DNA of 64,000 bases from NCBI GenBank assembly GCA_036346205.1, contig JARFJB010002039.1, forward strand, positions 165,001 to 229,000, given 5' to 3'. The notes under the pieces were generated by a model. That model had not been told where the DNA came from. It searched no databases and was given only the letters and a program-made list of their open reading frames with translations. Position 1 is the first letter of the stretch. Each line of letters starts with the position of its first letter. Below are positions 1 to 11,077 of this stretch, one piece after another. The translations under genes were made by a program, and so were the position numbers. This DNA is from Vesta saturnalis. Taxonomy: Eukaryota > Arthropoda > Insecta > Coleoptera > Lampyridae.

Positions 1-880
1 ACCCTTCATTTAGTTCGTTTCCTAATTCGTCCCATGTTTTTTGCTTCGCCTTTTTCACTACTTATTTTACCTCACTTCTTTTTATCATATTTTTCTTTGT
101 CTCTTATTAATTTTGTGTCTATATACTGTTTCCATGCTTGCTTCCTGTATACACATATTTCCATTGCTGAGCTGGTTATTATTTCTTTTAGCGTTTGCCA
201 TCTATCCTCCATTGCCCAGTTTATATTTTCCAATTCAAAGTTGTTTATTTTTGTCTATATTTATTTTTGTTTTCGTCATTTGCAGACTTATTTATATTTA
301 TTTTATTAAATTGTTTTGTCTTCTCTGTAGTTAGTTTAGCATTTCTCAATTTTCCTATTACCAGTCTGTGTTGTGTGCCTATTTCTACTTATGGTTCCAC
401 TTTTATTTTTTTGTGACTTCTTCCATTTCCGCTGTGTATACTATACAGTCTACGATGCTACTTGCTCGCCTCTCTTGTGCGACAATTAGTCTGTGCTTTT
501 GTTTTTGCTTCCAAATTGAGCTTCCAATTTTCAGTTCACTTTTATACAAAATTGTATCATTTTATTCCCATTCTTATTTAATTCCCTTTCTCCATATGGT
601 CTTCTGCATCCCAGTCCGCGGTCTGTAGTTTTGAATAGAATTGTATATCAGTGCCTTCTATTGGGCTGTATAATTGGGGTATGCTTATTTGTCGTTCTAG
701 TTTCACTGTTATGGCTATGATCCTTGATTATACTAGGTCACACTTCATTTTTCTTCTTCTATAATGTCCACTCCTTCATTGTTTATTATTTTTTGACCTT
801 TTCCTGTTTTCTTTACTACCCTAAGCCCTAATATTTGCATGTTGTATGTCTTCATTTCTTCTATTATTTCTTGTTTGGTT
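1..880 (-). pseudogene. Non-LTR retrotransposon ORF2 remnant (endonuclease part)
   Basis: Read on the minus strand, this stretch gives broken pieces of an endonuclease-reverse transcriptase polyprotein. Near 750-880 a segment reads EEMKTYNMQILGL, close to the start of the apurinic-like endonuclease domain of insect LINEs. Near 660-700 the segment ISIPQLYSPIEGTDIQ matches the central endonuclease region. Several frameshifts and stops interrupt the reading. The reverse transcriptase would lie to the left of the window, so the copy is cut by the window edge. The plus strand is T-rich only because the element's sense strand is A-rich. Domain assignment is from pattern recognition; the exact clade is not resolved. 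Confidence 0.6.
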
Positions 881-959
881 ATGGATGTTATATTCTACGT
901 TGCTATTTTTACATTTCTTTCCTTCTTCGTTTTCCAGTTTTTCTTTCATTTCTGTTTGT

Positions 960-1702
960 CCGGTATTATTGCTTTTCGTCTTCCTTTGATCCTTCAGTTC
1001 CTCTAGTTTTTTTTGGAATGTATTGGTTTCTGTTTGTCATTGTGATGCTCCTGGGATGGGCTTCTTTCTTCATTTTGGATGTACCTCTTTTATTTTGTTC
1101 GTCTCCTTGCTTGTTTATTACGACTTCCCTTCTTTCTTTGTCGTTACCTGTTAAATCTTCTATCTTCCATTGTTCTTCGTCTATTATTGGCTTATTCTTC
1201 TTGATTACTGCCCTTAAACCCTTTTTCCTTGCATCTATCATATATGGGAGTAGTTACTTCTTCGTTTCCCTTATCTTTTTATCAAGACCTTCTCTCACTC
1301 CTATTTTTGTTTCTGTTAATTTTTTTTTGTTCCTCATAATCTCACAATTTGCTCACAATTGTTGTGATTTCTACCTTTATTCGCCTGCTTTCATTTCATG
1401 TCCGTTCACCCAGTCTGTTGAAATCTATCCAATTTTCTCCTATTTGTATTTCCATATTCTTTCTTACTTTATCTATTAGGGTATTCTTATCTTCCTCTTT
1501 ATCTTCTGGGATTCCAAACATTATCAGGTTTCTTTTTATTAGTTCGATTTCCAGATTTTCAATCTTCAATCTTGGTCTCCTTTAATTTGTTTATTTTTTC
1601 TGTTTGTTCGTTTATGTTTTTGTTGGTTTCATTGATTTTTCCTTCAACCTTTATTAATTTGTTCATAATATCAGTTAATGTTATATCTTTTGCTTCTGCC
1701 AT
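960..1702 (-). pseudogene. Non-LTR retrotransposon ORF1 remnant (coiled-coil, L1-ORF1-like)
   Basis: A minus-strand ATG at 1702 opens a reading MAEAKDITLTDIMNKL followed by a lysine/glutamate/asparagine-rich coiled coil. The frame then shifts, and later pieces read LIMFGIPEDKEEDKN, IQIGENWIDFNRLGE and YMIDARKKGLRAVIKKNK, ending in a stop near 966. This order (coiled coil, RRM-like core, basic C-terminal segment) is that of the nucleic-acid-binding ORF1 protein found upstream of the endonuclease-RT ORF in insect LINEs, and the endonuclease remnant indeed follows. At least three frameshifts or stops make it non-functional. The 5' end probably lies near 1790, where a piggyBac-like remnant begins. 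Confidence 0.65.
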
Positions 1703-1860
1703 GTTTATTCTTCCCTTTGTGTATCCTCATTTCAGAATATGTTTTGTAATTCAAATTTACGTATTTTTACCTAGGATTATCTTCGCGTGAAATTTATTTA
1801 CTATAGGCCTGTGTTGTTGAATGTGGTTGTGGTCCCGTTTATCAGGCGTCAGCAGTTCTG

Positions 1861-2441
1861 TTATGGCCGCACAAAGAAGACAACACCGGTTGTCCCGTCG
1901 TAAATTGGTTGTTTGCATTTATCACAAGTTTGTTTTTGAAGTCTACTTTTCTTAGCTGGACAATTGTGACAGCGCTTGCGTCTCATGGTTTGGTTTGCTA
2001 GTGAAGTCTCAGCTTCAGTATTGCTTGAAAATTGTTCAATGTATTGTAGGATGGGTTTTTTGTGAACCCTTTGGAGTCCTTCGTCTGATATTCGGGATTA
2101 CTAATTGCTCTCCCAAATCCTGCAGAAAATTACGTCTTATTTGGATTTTCCTTTATTCCATTGTAGATGAAAATTTTTCCATAAAACATAAGCAGCAATA
2201 CTGGCGACATCTATTCCGTCCATAAAATATGCCATGGGCCGTCTATTTGTCTTCCTTTTACACTTGTATTCGTGTACTAATTGATCAAGTGAACCGACAT
2301 CACCCTTTGTGTCGTTATAAGTTAAAATTATTTTCGGTTTGTTCTTCTCTCTTCGCCACTTTCATTCAAAAATTCACTTTCAGATAAGTTGTCAATAATA
2401 TCCGCCAATTCCTTTGCGGTCAATGATTTTTTTGATGCCAT
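1861..2441 (-). pseudogene. Internally deleted piggyBac-like transposase
   Basis: The minus strand starts with an acidic N-terminus (ELADIIDNLSESEFLNE) and then, within about 20 bases near 2330-2345, jumps to the C-terminal third of a piggyBac/PGBD-type transposase. This part reads GDVGSLDQLVHEYKCKRKTN and RPMAYFMDGIDVAS, where the Asp of the GSLDQLV-type segment is the third catalytic Asp position of the family. After further frame breaks comes a C-terminal cysteine-rich domain with CHNCPAKKS and CDKCKQPIYDG, ending in a stop at 1861-1863. The region carrying the first two catalytic Asp residues is missing, so it cannot be active. It is distinct in sequence from the piggyBac at 23 kb. A possible TTAA terminus lies at 2890-2893 but was not paired with a second end. 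Confidence 0.7.
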
Positions 2442-3240
2442 ACATGCAATACGAATGTATTATATGTTAATTTTAAAAATCTGCTACTCTACCTATAATG
2501 TATTATTTAAATTATATATTTATTTACCTTATGGAAGAAATTTCGGAAATTGTCAAACACCACTAAAATGCAGAAATTAATTTATAGACAGAAGAATTTA
2601 TTTTACAACTACCGTTACTAGTTGCTCTCGCCGCAAGTGTACGAAGACAGAAAACTTTTCCAGTAAAACCGTCTGGAGTGAATCACAGCTGCATGCCAGA
2701 TGTGCGTATTTTACTTCAGAGAAACACAACTGATTAGCGAGACTCAAAATCGCGCCAAAAGCACACTAAAAGCGTACGTAATATACACTAGTAAAGAATA
2801 AATAAAATGCTCAAGGCTCAATAATTTTTCTGCCAAAAAATAGATCCTAATAACCTTTAAGACGTGCCTGTCAGACAGACCTTGACCGGTTAAGGGTTAT
2901 AAACGGGGATACTCAATACTTGCACCAATTTTATATTTCTATACAACATATTTGCTTAAGCCGTTTTTTGACGAGTGAATTACTTCAACCCGTTCCATAT
3001 TGGTTCAAACCAAACCATTTTAGCGTCGAAACGGTGACGTCACGCGATGAATCGGTTTGAACCAATTTGTTGTGGTTTAAACCTACCTCTGGAGGCCGGT
3101 TTGAATAAGGGTTGATATCAGCTGATTGTGATGCTGGTTTGTTTACAGGTTATGCAGCAGTAATCAATTCGAATTTTAAGTGAAAAAACGTTAGCCTTTG
3201 TTTAATTTTTGTATTAATTGGTGTCTATACCATTAAAAAC

Positions 3241-4120
3241 ATGGAACACAATATGGTGGAAGTGAAGCTGTTTGATTTATTAGTTTTTGTCGATGAAGAA
3301 TCGGCAAATAATCTGAAAGGTAACACAAATTTTTGTTTTCTGTATCTGCATAATACTGAGTGGTCTGTCTTATTTGTACATCAAAATTTTGCTCTTAATC
3401 ATTATAACGCAATTAGACAACAAGTTGCAGGAGTCCAAATTACAGGTGGTAAAACCAGCGCGTAATAGAAGTATCCCAAAAAGATAACTGAAGAAGATCG
3501 TGAGGCAACTAATCTGTTGTTAGCATTAAGAAGACGATATGATGACGAATTTAATGATAAGAAAACGTCTAAAAATGATATTTGGGCAAGAATTGCAAAT
3601 AAAATCAATGAAATGGGGTATTGTGTAGCACACGGCATTGCAGGACGGAAAAATGTCGCCAGAAATTTGACAACCTTCAACGGCCTTATTTGAAAGTAAA
3701 AAACCACAAGAGAAGAACTAGCGAAGGCAAAATGAATGACCCTGAATATTTTGAGGAATTAGATGCCATTCCAGGTGACAAAGACAAATCAAACCCAAGT
3801 GTAGTGTTTAATTCTCTACATGAACCTAGTGATTCACCACTAACGCCGAGTTATTCATCACCAGCACCTAGTTGTGCATCGCCAGCACCTAGTTGTTCAT
3901 CAATACCTATACCATCGTTAAGACATGATACTCGATTTGATAAAGTACAGAAAACAGTAAAACCCAAACCATCTCGAGCTTCAGCTTAGAAGAAATTTTA
4001 AAACTGCAACGAGAGAACCAGGTAAACAGAAAAACAGAATTTGAAGCTATGATGCGGTTATTTCAGATTCAAAACAATCAGCGTCATGAACAACTAATGG
4101 CTTTTATTACAACAATGTGA
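3241..4120 (+). pseudogene. Harbinger-associated Myb/SANT-like protein
   Basis: The ATG at 3241 opens a short first exon ending at a GTAACA donor (about 3319); a plausible acceptor is the CAG at 3427-3429. The next part reads KKITEEDREATNLLLALRRR and NDIWARIANKINEMGY, then in a shifted frame CRQKFDNLQRPYLKVKNHKR. Together these form the trihelix/Myb-SANT fold used by Harbinger ORF1 proteins to bind transposon ends and import the transposase. A Ser/Pro-rich repeat region (SYSSPAPSCASPAPSCSS) follows, then a C-terminal helix that would continue to the stop at 4118-4120. Frameshifts near 3615-3655 and 3985 and a stop near 3477 make it a pseudogene. Confidence 0.7.
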
Positions 4121-4220
4121 CTGTCGAAAGCACCAAAAAGGAAGAAGGTGAAGGCATATACAATTTCAGAAATATATTCGGCAAAAACTAGGAATTAGGA
4201 TATCAATATGTGTACAACTA

Positions 4221-5009
4221 CTACAGTATATTATTTATATGATCAACATTATCATTCATAACTGGTTCATATTCATTCCAAAAATCTAAATTGATAAAGC
4301 AAAAACTATGTGCTATGCAGCATGCAACTATTTTAACACCCTTTTCTGCACTATTTACGTTAATAAACTTTAACATTCGCCATCTGGATTTCAGCAACCC
4401 GAATGTATGTTCCACAACAATTCTGGTTATAGTATGGAAATTATTGTATCGGCATTGTCTGTCCGTTAGATTTCCGTAGTCCCTATAATTAACAAAATAG
4501 AACTTATGCTAGTATTAATAATCCTTTTCGCATTACTTGTAAGGTGTCATTATTCAATTTCGCAGGGGGTAAACTTTATCACCTACTAAATGATACTGTT
4601 CTTTAGGAAAAAAATTTCTGGAATTTCCATTTCTATTCAGCACCACGATATATTGCTGAATTTTTTAAAACCTGAAGGATATGTAGTGATTATTTTTTTA
4701 GTTGCATATAACACTGCAAATGTTTACCCTACTGTCATGTGCAGAACCTGGGAAGCCAACCATAATATTTGAAAAAATGTTGTCTGCAGTGACAATACCT
4801 TGTAGTTTTATTGAATGATTTCTGTTCTTAGCAACATAGCTCTCCTGCTGATCTATAGGGGCTTTGAATTGAATATTAGGTCCATCAGTTGCTCCAATGA
4901 CCCCTATAATACAGTTAACGTTAATTGTTTAAAACCCAATAATTTTAAATGACGAACCTGGAAATACACATCTCGCTCCAAACTCATTTTCAATGTTAAC
5001 TAATTCATG
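4221..5009 (-). pseudogene. HARBI1-like transposase, 3' part
   Basis: The minus strand continues the transposase that starts right of 8131. In order it shows GVIGATDGPN (first catalytic Asp region), VGFPGSAHDSR (second Asp) and RIVVEHTFGLLKSRWRML (Glu), the DDE nuclease signature of HARBI1/IS5-like enzymes, and ends at the stop near 4221. Candidate introns and several frame breaks lie between these blocks. It belongs to the Harbinger element around it and was separated from its N-terminal part by the nested mariner at 5012-8131. The nuclease would cut and paste the element at TWA targets together with the Myb-like partner. It is inactive as it stands. Confidence 0.75.
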
Positions 5010-5011
5010 TA

Positions 5012-5649
5012 CCGGGTGACCAACTAAGAACGGCCGTCGGCCATATCTCAGGAATGGAGTATAGCACAGGTTCGGGAAAAATTTTTTTATAACAAAAGTG
5101 GCCTCGAGAAACGCCTGGAAATAATTTTCAGAATTGTAGGTATACCGCTAGAGGGCGTATTTGACAGTTAAAATTTTAAAAAGCAAAATTTTTCAAAATT
5201 TACTCAATTGAGGGGCATATTAAATATTATAATCAGATTCCTCGACAAATTCTGCATATTTTTTATTTGACAAGTTTTAGTCTATCTCTTCAAATAAGGG
5301 GTGGGGGAGAGTGGGAACCTTGTTACGAAAAAACGCCTTTAATTCAGGTTTTGCTTGACCGATTTTAATAAACTTGATGTTGTTTGAAAGAGCTTTTGTT
5401 AAACAATAGAAAATTTGTAAATTTGAAGCAATCTGATTAATAACATAAATGCTAGAGGGCGCTGTTTAATATTTTTTTTAATATTGTGTTTTCTCTTTAC
5501 AATTTTAAATGGAAGCATAAAAATGTAAGTAGGTCTCTAAAAAGTAGACTAAATTAGTAATAAAACAGTGAAAACTGCAAGTCGATATCTTTTTCCTTAA
5601 CTTGGATGAGAATATCTTACATTGGTCTGCAGTAATTTAAACTGTTATC
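5012..5649 (+). repeat. Left long terminal inverted repeat of nested mariner-type element
   Basis: This 638-bp arm is repeated in inverted orientation at 7402-8131. Matching blocks run from the outer CCGGGTG terminus to an inner block around CTGCAGTAATTTAAACTG. Differences are mostly single bases plus one block present only in the right arm. Confidence 0.85.
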
Positions 5650-5776
5650 ATACTAATGTTATGGTTGCCCCCATATTACCTAAATGTAATGCTGTCGCTA
5701 CTAACAATGAGAACAAATTATAAAATAACAATGTGATAAAGCTAACAATTAGAACCTTAAATAAATAACTGCGTAA

Positions 5777-7115
5777 TTAGTGTTGCCCTAGATGTTCGAA
5801 ATGTCGTCCATCATTTTCAATGCATGAAATCAATCGCTGACGGGTGGAGAGGACAGCAGTTTCAATTTCTGCCCTTGAAATACTTCGTACTGTCTGTCGT
5901 ATTCTTTCAATCATGTCAGCTCTTGTAGGTCCATCGGCATCAACGAGATCTTTCATTCCCCCCACAAATCAAAATCTAAACAAGTTAGCTCTGGAGACCT
6001 TGGTGACCAAATAAATAAACTTCCACATTCTATCCACCTTTCAGGGTATGATTGATCTAAGAAATTCCGAACATCTCTAGAATAATGTGAAATCATGTTG
6101 CAAGAACATGCCACGACGAATGGCTAAGGGTACGTCTTCTAAAAGAAGTGGCAATTCGTTGCTTAAAAATCTAAAAATCTTTCTCCATTAACAGTCTCAA
6201 CAGGCCCAATTATTTCTCGACCTAGAATCCCGCACCACACATTTACAGAACAACGACCCTGATGTTGGACCTCCTGCATCGCGTGGGGATTCGTTTCAGT
6301 CCAGTAGTGCATACTATGTCGATTTACACTACCATCACTATGAAAAGTAGCCTTATCTGTCCACATAAATCTAACCTGGTATCGAAATCTTGAGCATTCA
6401 AACTATGGTGTAGGACCATGTGATATGGGTGCAATCTAAAATAGTATTTATTATAAAGTAATCAGATCAATAAGACACATTGAAGTCCTTCGTTGTTAGT
6501 AAACGAAAAAGGACTTTAAATGCGTTAACTCTCGTAATGTTATTACGAATTTTTTTTGCTCGGCCTCTCATTATTTTTTATTATTGGTACCTTTTTACTT
6601 TACTTTGCCTCACTTAATTATCATGTTAGTTAAAATCTATTCACACAGCATAAGATAATTTCATTAAATAATTTGTTGTTTTATTGAAACTGGACATAAA
6701 CATATAACGACAAACGAAAGAAATTAAAACATTTTTATCATCATAATACCGAATAAAACATGCATTAATAAATAAGTAGTCACCTGTGTTCTCTTAAAAT
6801 ATTTTGGACGGTGGTTCGACATATACCGAAGTCTCTAGCTATAGCTCTGGTGCTTGAATGAGGGTTAACATTTACATAAGCTAAAACATCAATAACATTT
6901 TCCTCTGTTCGACCTCTGCGTTGTCTTCGGTACACAGGAAGTTTCACATTTCCAGTAGTACACACACGGTGTGCGAGTCGAAAAAAAACTCTTCTGCTGT
7001 GATGCCGTCTGTTTGGGTACTGCAGTGCATACACTCTAGCAGCAACGGTTGCATTTCTCATACATTCAAAATAAACTGCCAACATATCAAATGCTTCTTC
7101 ATTTGTAAGAATCAT
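5777..7115 (-). pseudogene. Tc1/mariner-type transposase with N-terminal DUF4817-like HTH
   Basis: The likely start is the minus-strand ATG at 7115 (MILTNEEAFDMLAVYFEC). The first exon encodes a helix-turn-helix region of the DUF4817 type and ends in ILREHR just before a GTGACT donor near 6781. A TTTTAG acceptor near 6436 would resume with LHPYHMVLHHSLNAQDFD. Next come WTDKATFHSDGSVNRHSMHY (first Asp of the DDE/D catalytic site is in TDKATF) and SVNVWCGILGREIIGP. After 6163 the second-Asp and third-acidic blocks survive only across frame breaks (LQHD, then SPEL). The C-terminus RLISCIENDGRHFEHL ends at 5777. Multiple frameshifts make it inactive. Confidence 0.75.
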
Positions 7116-7401
7116 TTTGATACGAAAAGATAAAGAAAGTCTATTAAATGCAACACGATGAATAATTTTTGACGTATGCGTGAAAATCATAGCTTGCTTG
7201 TTTTCAACAGGGAATTTATTTTATATCTTACATGGCCCTCTTTACTAATTTTGTTGTCATCAGTAAATCGTAATTCATATTTCAAACTGTATTTGTTGTT
7301 GCTGGGTAAATATCGGTTTTTATTGATATTTTATGCTTTTGATTTACTAACATATCGCTTGAAAAGAAATATAACATTCTTATATAATTAAAAAAATGTT
7401 A

Positions 7402-8131
7402 GATAACAGTTTAAATTACTGCAGACCAATGTAAGATCTTTTCATCCAGGCTAAATTTAATAATTTCCGTTAACGCGAACCAACCTACTAGACGTTGGAA
7501 GAACAATTCCCGCTATTTACCTGTTCCTTACAATATCTCAGGATAGGAAAGAGATATCGACTTGCAGTTTTCACTGTTTTATTACTAATTTAGTCTACTT
7601 TTTAGAGACCTACTTACATTTTTATGCTCCCATTTAAAATTGTAAAGAGAAAGCACAATATTAAAAAAAAACATTAAACAGCGCCCTCTAGCATTTATGT
7701 TATTAATCAGATTGCTTCAAATTTACAAATTTTCCATTGCTTAACAAAAGCTCTTTCAAACAACATCAAGTTTATTAAAATCGGTCAAGCAAAACCTGAA
7801 TGTAAGGCGTTTTTTCGTAACAAAGTTCCCACTCTCCCGCACCCCTTATTTGAAGAGATAGAGTAACACTTGTCAAATAAAAAATATGCAGAATTTGTCG
7901 AGGAATCTGATTATAATATTTAATATGCCCCTTAATGGAGCAAATTTTGAAAAATTTTGCTTTTTAAAATTTTAACTGTCAAATACGCCCTCTAGCGGTG
8001 GACCTACAATTCTGAAAATAATTTCCAGGCGTTTCTCCAGGCCACTTTTGTTATAAAAAATTGTTTCCCGAACCTGTGCTATAATCCATTCCTGAGATAT
8101 GGTCGACGGCCGTTCTTAGTTGGCCACCCGG
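7402..8131 (-). repeat. Right long terminal inverted repeat of nested mariner-type element
   Basis: This is the inverted copy of 5012-5649. It is longer because a block around 7445-7550 (starting near the AATTTCCGTTAACGCGAACC stretch) has no counterpart in the left arm. Either the right arm gained it or the left arm lost it. Confidence 0.85.
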
Positions 8132-8133
8132 TA

Positions 8134-8470
8134 CATCCGGTCACACAATAACTTTTTTCATGTCAAGTCAATATTTGTAGTAGCATTCGTTCGGTACAAC
8201 TATACACAGTTGATACAGCTACATTAAGTATTTCTGCAATTCTTACCAAACCTTCGCTTCTTCCTAACCATGATATAGTCATCAAGAGAGTTTGTTCCAT
8301 AGACATTGGCTGTTCTGCACCTACATATTTCTTTTCACAACAGTTGATATTATCCAGTAAAGCATAAAATGTTTTTCTGGTAACTCTATATAACATAAAA
8401 AAATCACTGTCTAAGTAAGAGGGTGTCCATTCTGCACAGTAGCCCCCAATCCTTTTATGTTATTCATTAG
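8134..8470 (-). pseudogene. HARBI1-like transposase, 5' part
   Basis: The minus strand reads YLDSDFFMLYRVTRKTFYA, then MSMEQTLLMTISWLGRSEG and AEILNVAVSTVYSCTERML. This is the N-terminal helical region of Harbinger nucleases, including the HTH-like segment around STVYSC. An ATG at 8396 is internal to the conserved block, so the true start is probably further upstream. A stop follows at 8163, a few codons before the nested element begins at 8131. The catalytic domain continues at 4221-5009. Confidence 0.7.
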
Positions 8471-8871
8471 TATGTATTGCACCCAGCATTAAGTTTAGCA
8501 CTTCATTATACTCATCATTATTCTCCAGATACCATCAAAGTAACATTAATTGGTGGTTATATACATCATAACTATCCATTAGAATGGCTATAATAGCCAT
8601 TTTTAACTGGTGCGATCTGAAATTGGCCATAAGAAACATATTTGATAAGTAAATTTTAATACTATCAGCACTTACATCATGTAAAAATCCAATAAATAAA
8701 CAATTACAAATAAATTCACTATTTTTAGGTTATGTGCGTTAGGTACTTAATAAAAAAACAAACACATCGGTTCAAAAATGCTCATTTTAGCGTGGTTGAA
8801 TATAATGACGTCAGTCACGAACACGGTTCAAAGCCACTAGTGACTACATTCAACGCTGAAAAACGGCTTTA

Positions 8872-9524
8872 ATTCAAAACTCAACTCAAACTGTTTATTT
8901 CCCGGTACAACTCACATACGCACACTAACTTGATTTTTTTTTTAAATATTTATGGCGCGAATGCGCTCATAATTAAAACAGTATTAAGGTTGAAATTATT
9001 AGTTTATAATAATACCAAACTCAATGAATAACGTTACTCCACTTACATTGACATTGAAAAATCTGAACTATAAGAGGTATAAAATTAGTAACTTTAACAA
9101 ACTTTATAAGAAAGCAGTGTGAAATGAATTCAGTTGGGTCGCAAAAGCAACAATGGGTTCTTCAACAGCTTCTATTGTTGTTTCGCTTTTATGTATTTTA
9201 ACGATACTATCGCAATTCAAGTGTATTATTATGCATTCAAAAAATATATTTATAGTAGTAATATTATACACTTTTCGTATATTGCTCTTACGCTTTTCTT
9301 TTCGTTTGCTATAGAATCTAAATAATTTCATACAATAAAAACACAAGTTTACTCAAAGAACATTAACTTGAAGAAAATATACAAACACGGATTCAAGACC
9401 AATTTGGATTTACTTTCTTAACGAAATTAAATAAATCTTAAACCATATAAATTGGAATGAATTGATTTAGAAGATAACGTGAAAATTCGATCAACATAGA
9501 GAAAATATCTTCGCGCGTTTGTGA
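8872..9524. other. AT-rich DNA, nothing recognised
   Basis: I see no coherent reading frame, terminal repeat or RNA signature here. It separates the Harbinger element from the palindrome. Confidence 0.5.
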
Positions 9525-10985
9525 AGGTTGTTTTATATGATCATTTCAATCGGATTTAAAACCTTTGAAATGAATGTAATTTAAAATCATAAAATGGGAT
9601 TTGGACAAAGTTTTGTAATAAATAAAAAATACAAGTGCACTTAATGTGATATTCTTTAAAATCTCAAGATCATTTCTCACTTTGTATACATAAGATACTT
9701 ATAAAATGTATTATCTGGTTTATATTACACAATTTTAGAATTCAAATATAAGATTTGTTTATTTTGCTTTCAAACTTCTTAAACTACATACAGTTTTCAT
9801 TCTATTCAATAATTCCATCAGGACATCAATTTATCCCATTTAATTTTAATTGAATCCGTTTTCGTACTGGTCTTATATTTACAAACAAATTTTTTAGAGT
9901 AAATGGAGAGAAACTATTGATAAAACTGTTTTCTTATTCTCATACATTGCTTTTAATACAAACCTATTTAAGGTGGAGGTGTGGATAGGGTGATTTATGT
10001 AATGAATGATATGAATCATTCATGATGTTTTAAGTGAATCCAATTGCTATTTTGAAGTGTGTAACTTTGTTTATAATATTTCCACTTTTACATTATATTT
10101 CCTAAATTGCTGTAAAAACTAATGTTCATAACTACAAAAGCGTCATCTAGCGGTAAAATTAACATTGTTCTGCTCATACAGACTTCCCGAAAGAATTAGA
10201 TAGAGAGAGCACGTGCTTTCTTAATCGAGTGGTAAAATTACGTATAATTAATGAAATTTAACAAAATAATTTTTGAATATATCAATTTAAGCCACTATAA
10301 ATTGCGCAAAGGGTTTTTTCACATTCCTTATTCAACTGGCTTTGCCCGCAAATAACATTTCTTGTAACATCTTCTTTTTAAATCCTAGTGAGTATTTATT
10401 CTGTGCATTTCCCCATGTACATATAATTTATATCTAATTACCTTAAGACTTTCAATACATGGAACTTTCTACACCCCATACAATACCGTTGTCTACTAAT
10501 GGTTATACGATATTTTCTACTATATCAAACTTCCCACGATCTATTGAAGTGCAATTCTTGTATGGTTGCACTTACTTGTACTTACGACCACATGCTTTAC
10601 CTGCAGATCTTACTGGGATATACCTGGCTATTGCGTGTATACCAAAGGTAAATGTAAAAGATTAATGATCAAGATGGAGCTAGTAGAACTGTAATATTGC
10701 ATATAATAACTTCCATTGAACTGATTTGTATCGTATTTTGCTTGTTGAATGTATAATTGCGTGTGCGTGTGCGCGCTTTGATTCCTCCTGGAGCTGATTT
10801 TGGGAAAAATTCAGTAGCTGTGAGGGAGGCACGTAAGGGACAGTTTTTGTTGGTTATCAAATTTTTCTGAAGTTGCTGTATGACAAAGATATAAAAATAC
10901 CGACATACAGATCTTAAACATGTCGATTAATTGTATTATACAATTTTTTTATACATCACGTGGAAGGAATAAGTCTAAAATTAAT

Positions 10986-11077
<92 letters not shown>

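Larger units (their letters stand above)
5012..8131. mobile_element. Tc1/mariner-type element with long terminal inverted repeats
   Basis: The element is bounded by TA dinucleotides (5010-5011 and 8132-8133) and begins CCGGGTGACCAACTAAGAAC; the right end is the inverted counterpart ...CTTAGTTGGCCACCCGG. The inverted repeats are very long: 5012-5649 on the left pairs with about 7402-8131 on the right. The right arm carries roughly 90-100 bp that the left lacks. The single-copy centre encodes a minus-strand transposase. A TA duplication and this transposase place it in the IS630-Tc1-mariner group. It sits inside the Harbinger transposase gene, so it is the younger of the two. Confidence 0.88.
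2956..8871. mobile_element. PIF/Harbinger DNA transposon with nested mariner insertion
   Basis: The element body is 2959-8868. It begins AGCCGTTTTTTGACG and ends with the inverted AAAAACGGCT, and both sides carry the 3-bp duplication TTA (2956-2958 and 8869-8871), the duplication typical of PIF/Harbinger elements. Inside are the two genes expected for the superfamily: a Myb/SANT-like DNA-binding protein on the plus strand (about 3241-4120) and a HARBI1-like DDE nuclease on the minus strand (about 8470 down to 4221). The nuclease gene is split by a 3.12-kb Tc1/mariner-type insertion (5012-8131). Without it the element would be about 2.8 kb. Both genes carry frame breaks, so the copy is dead. 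Superfamily assignment rests on duplication, termini and gene pair together. Confidence 0.85.

Noticed and set aside
34..1790. Plus-strand Phe/Ser/Leu-rich ORFs that look like membrane proteins
   Set aside because: They are the antisense of the A-rich LINE remnant on the minus strand, which has recognisable family blocks.
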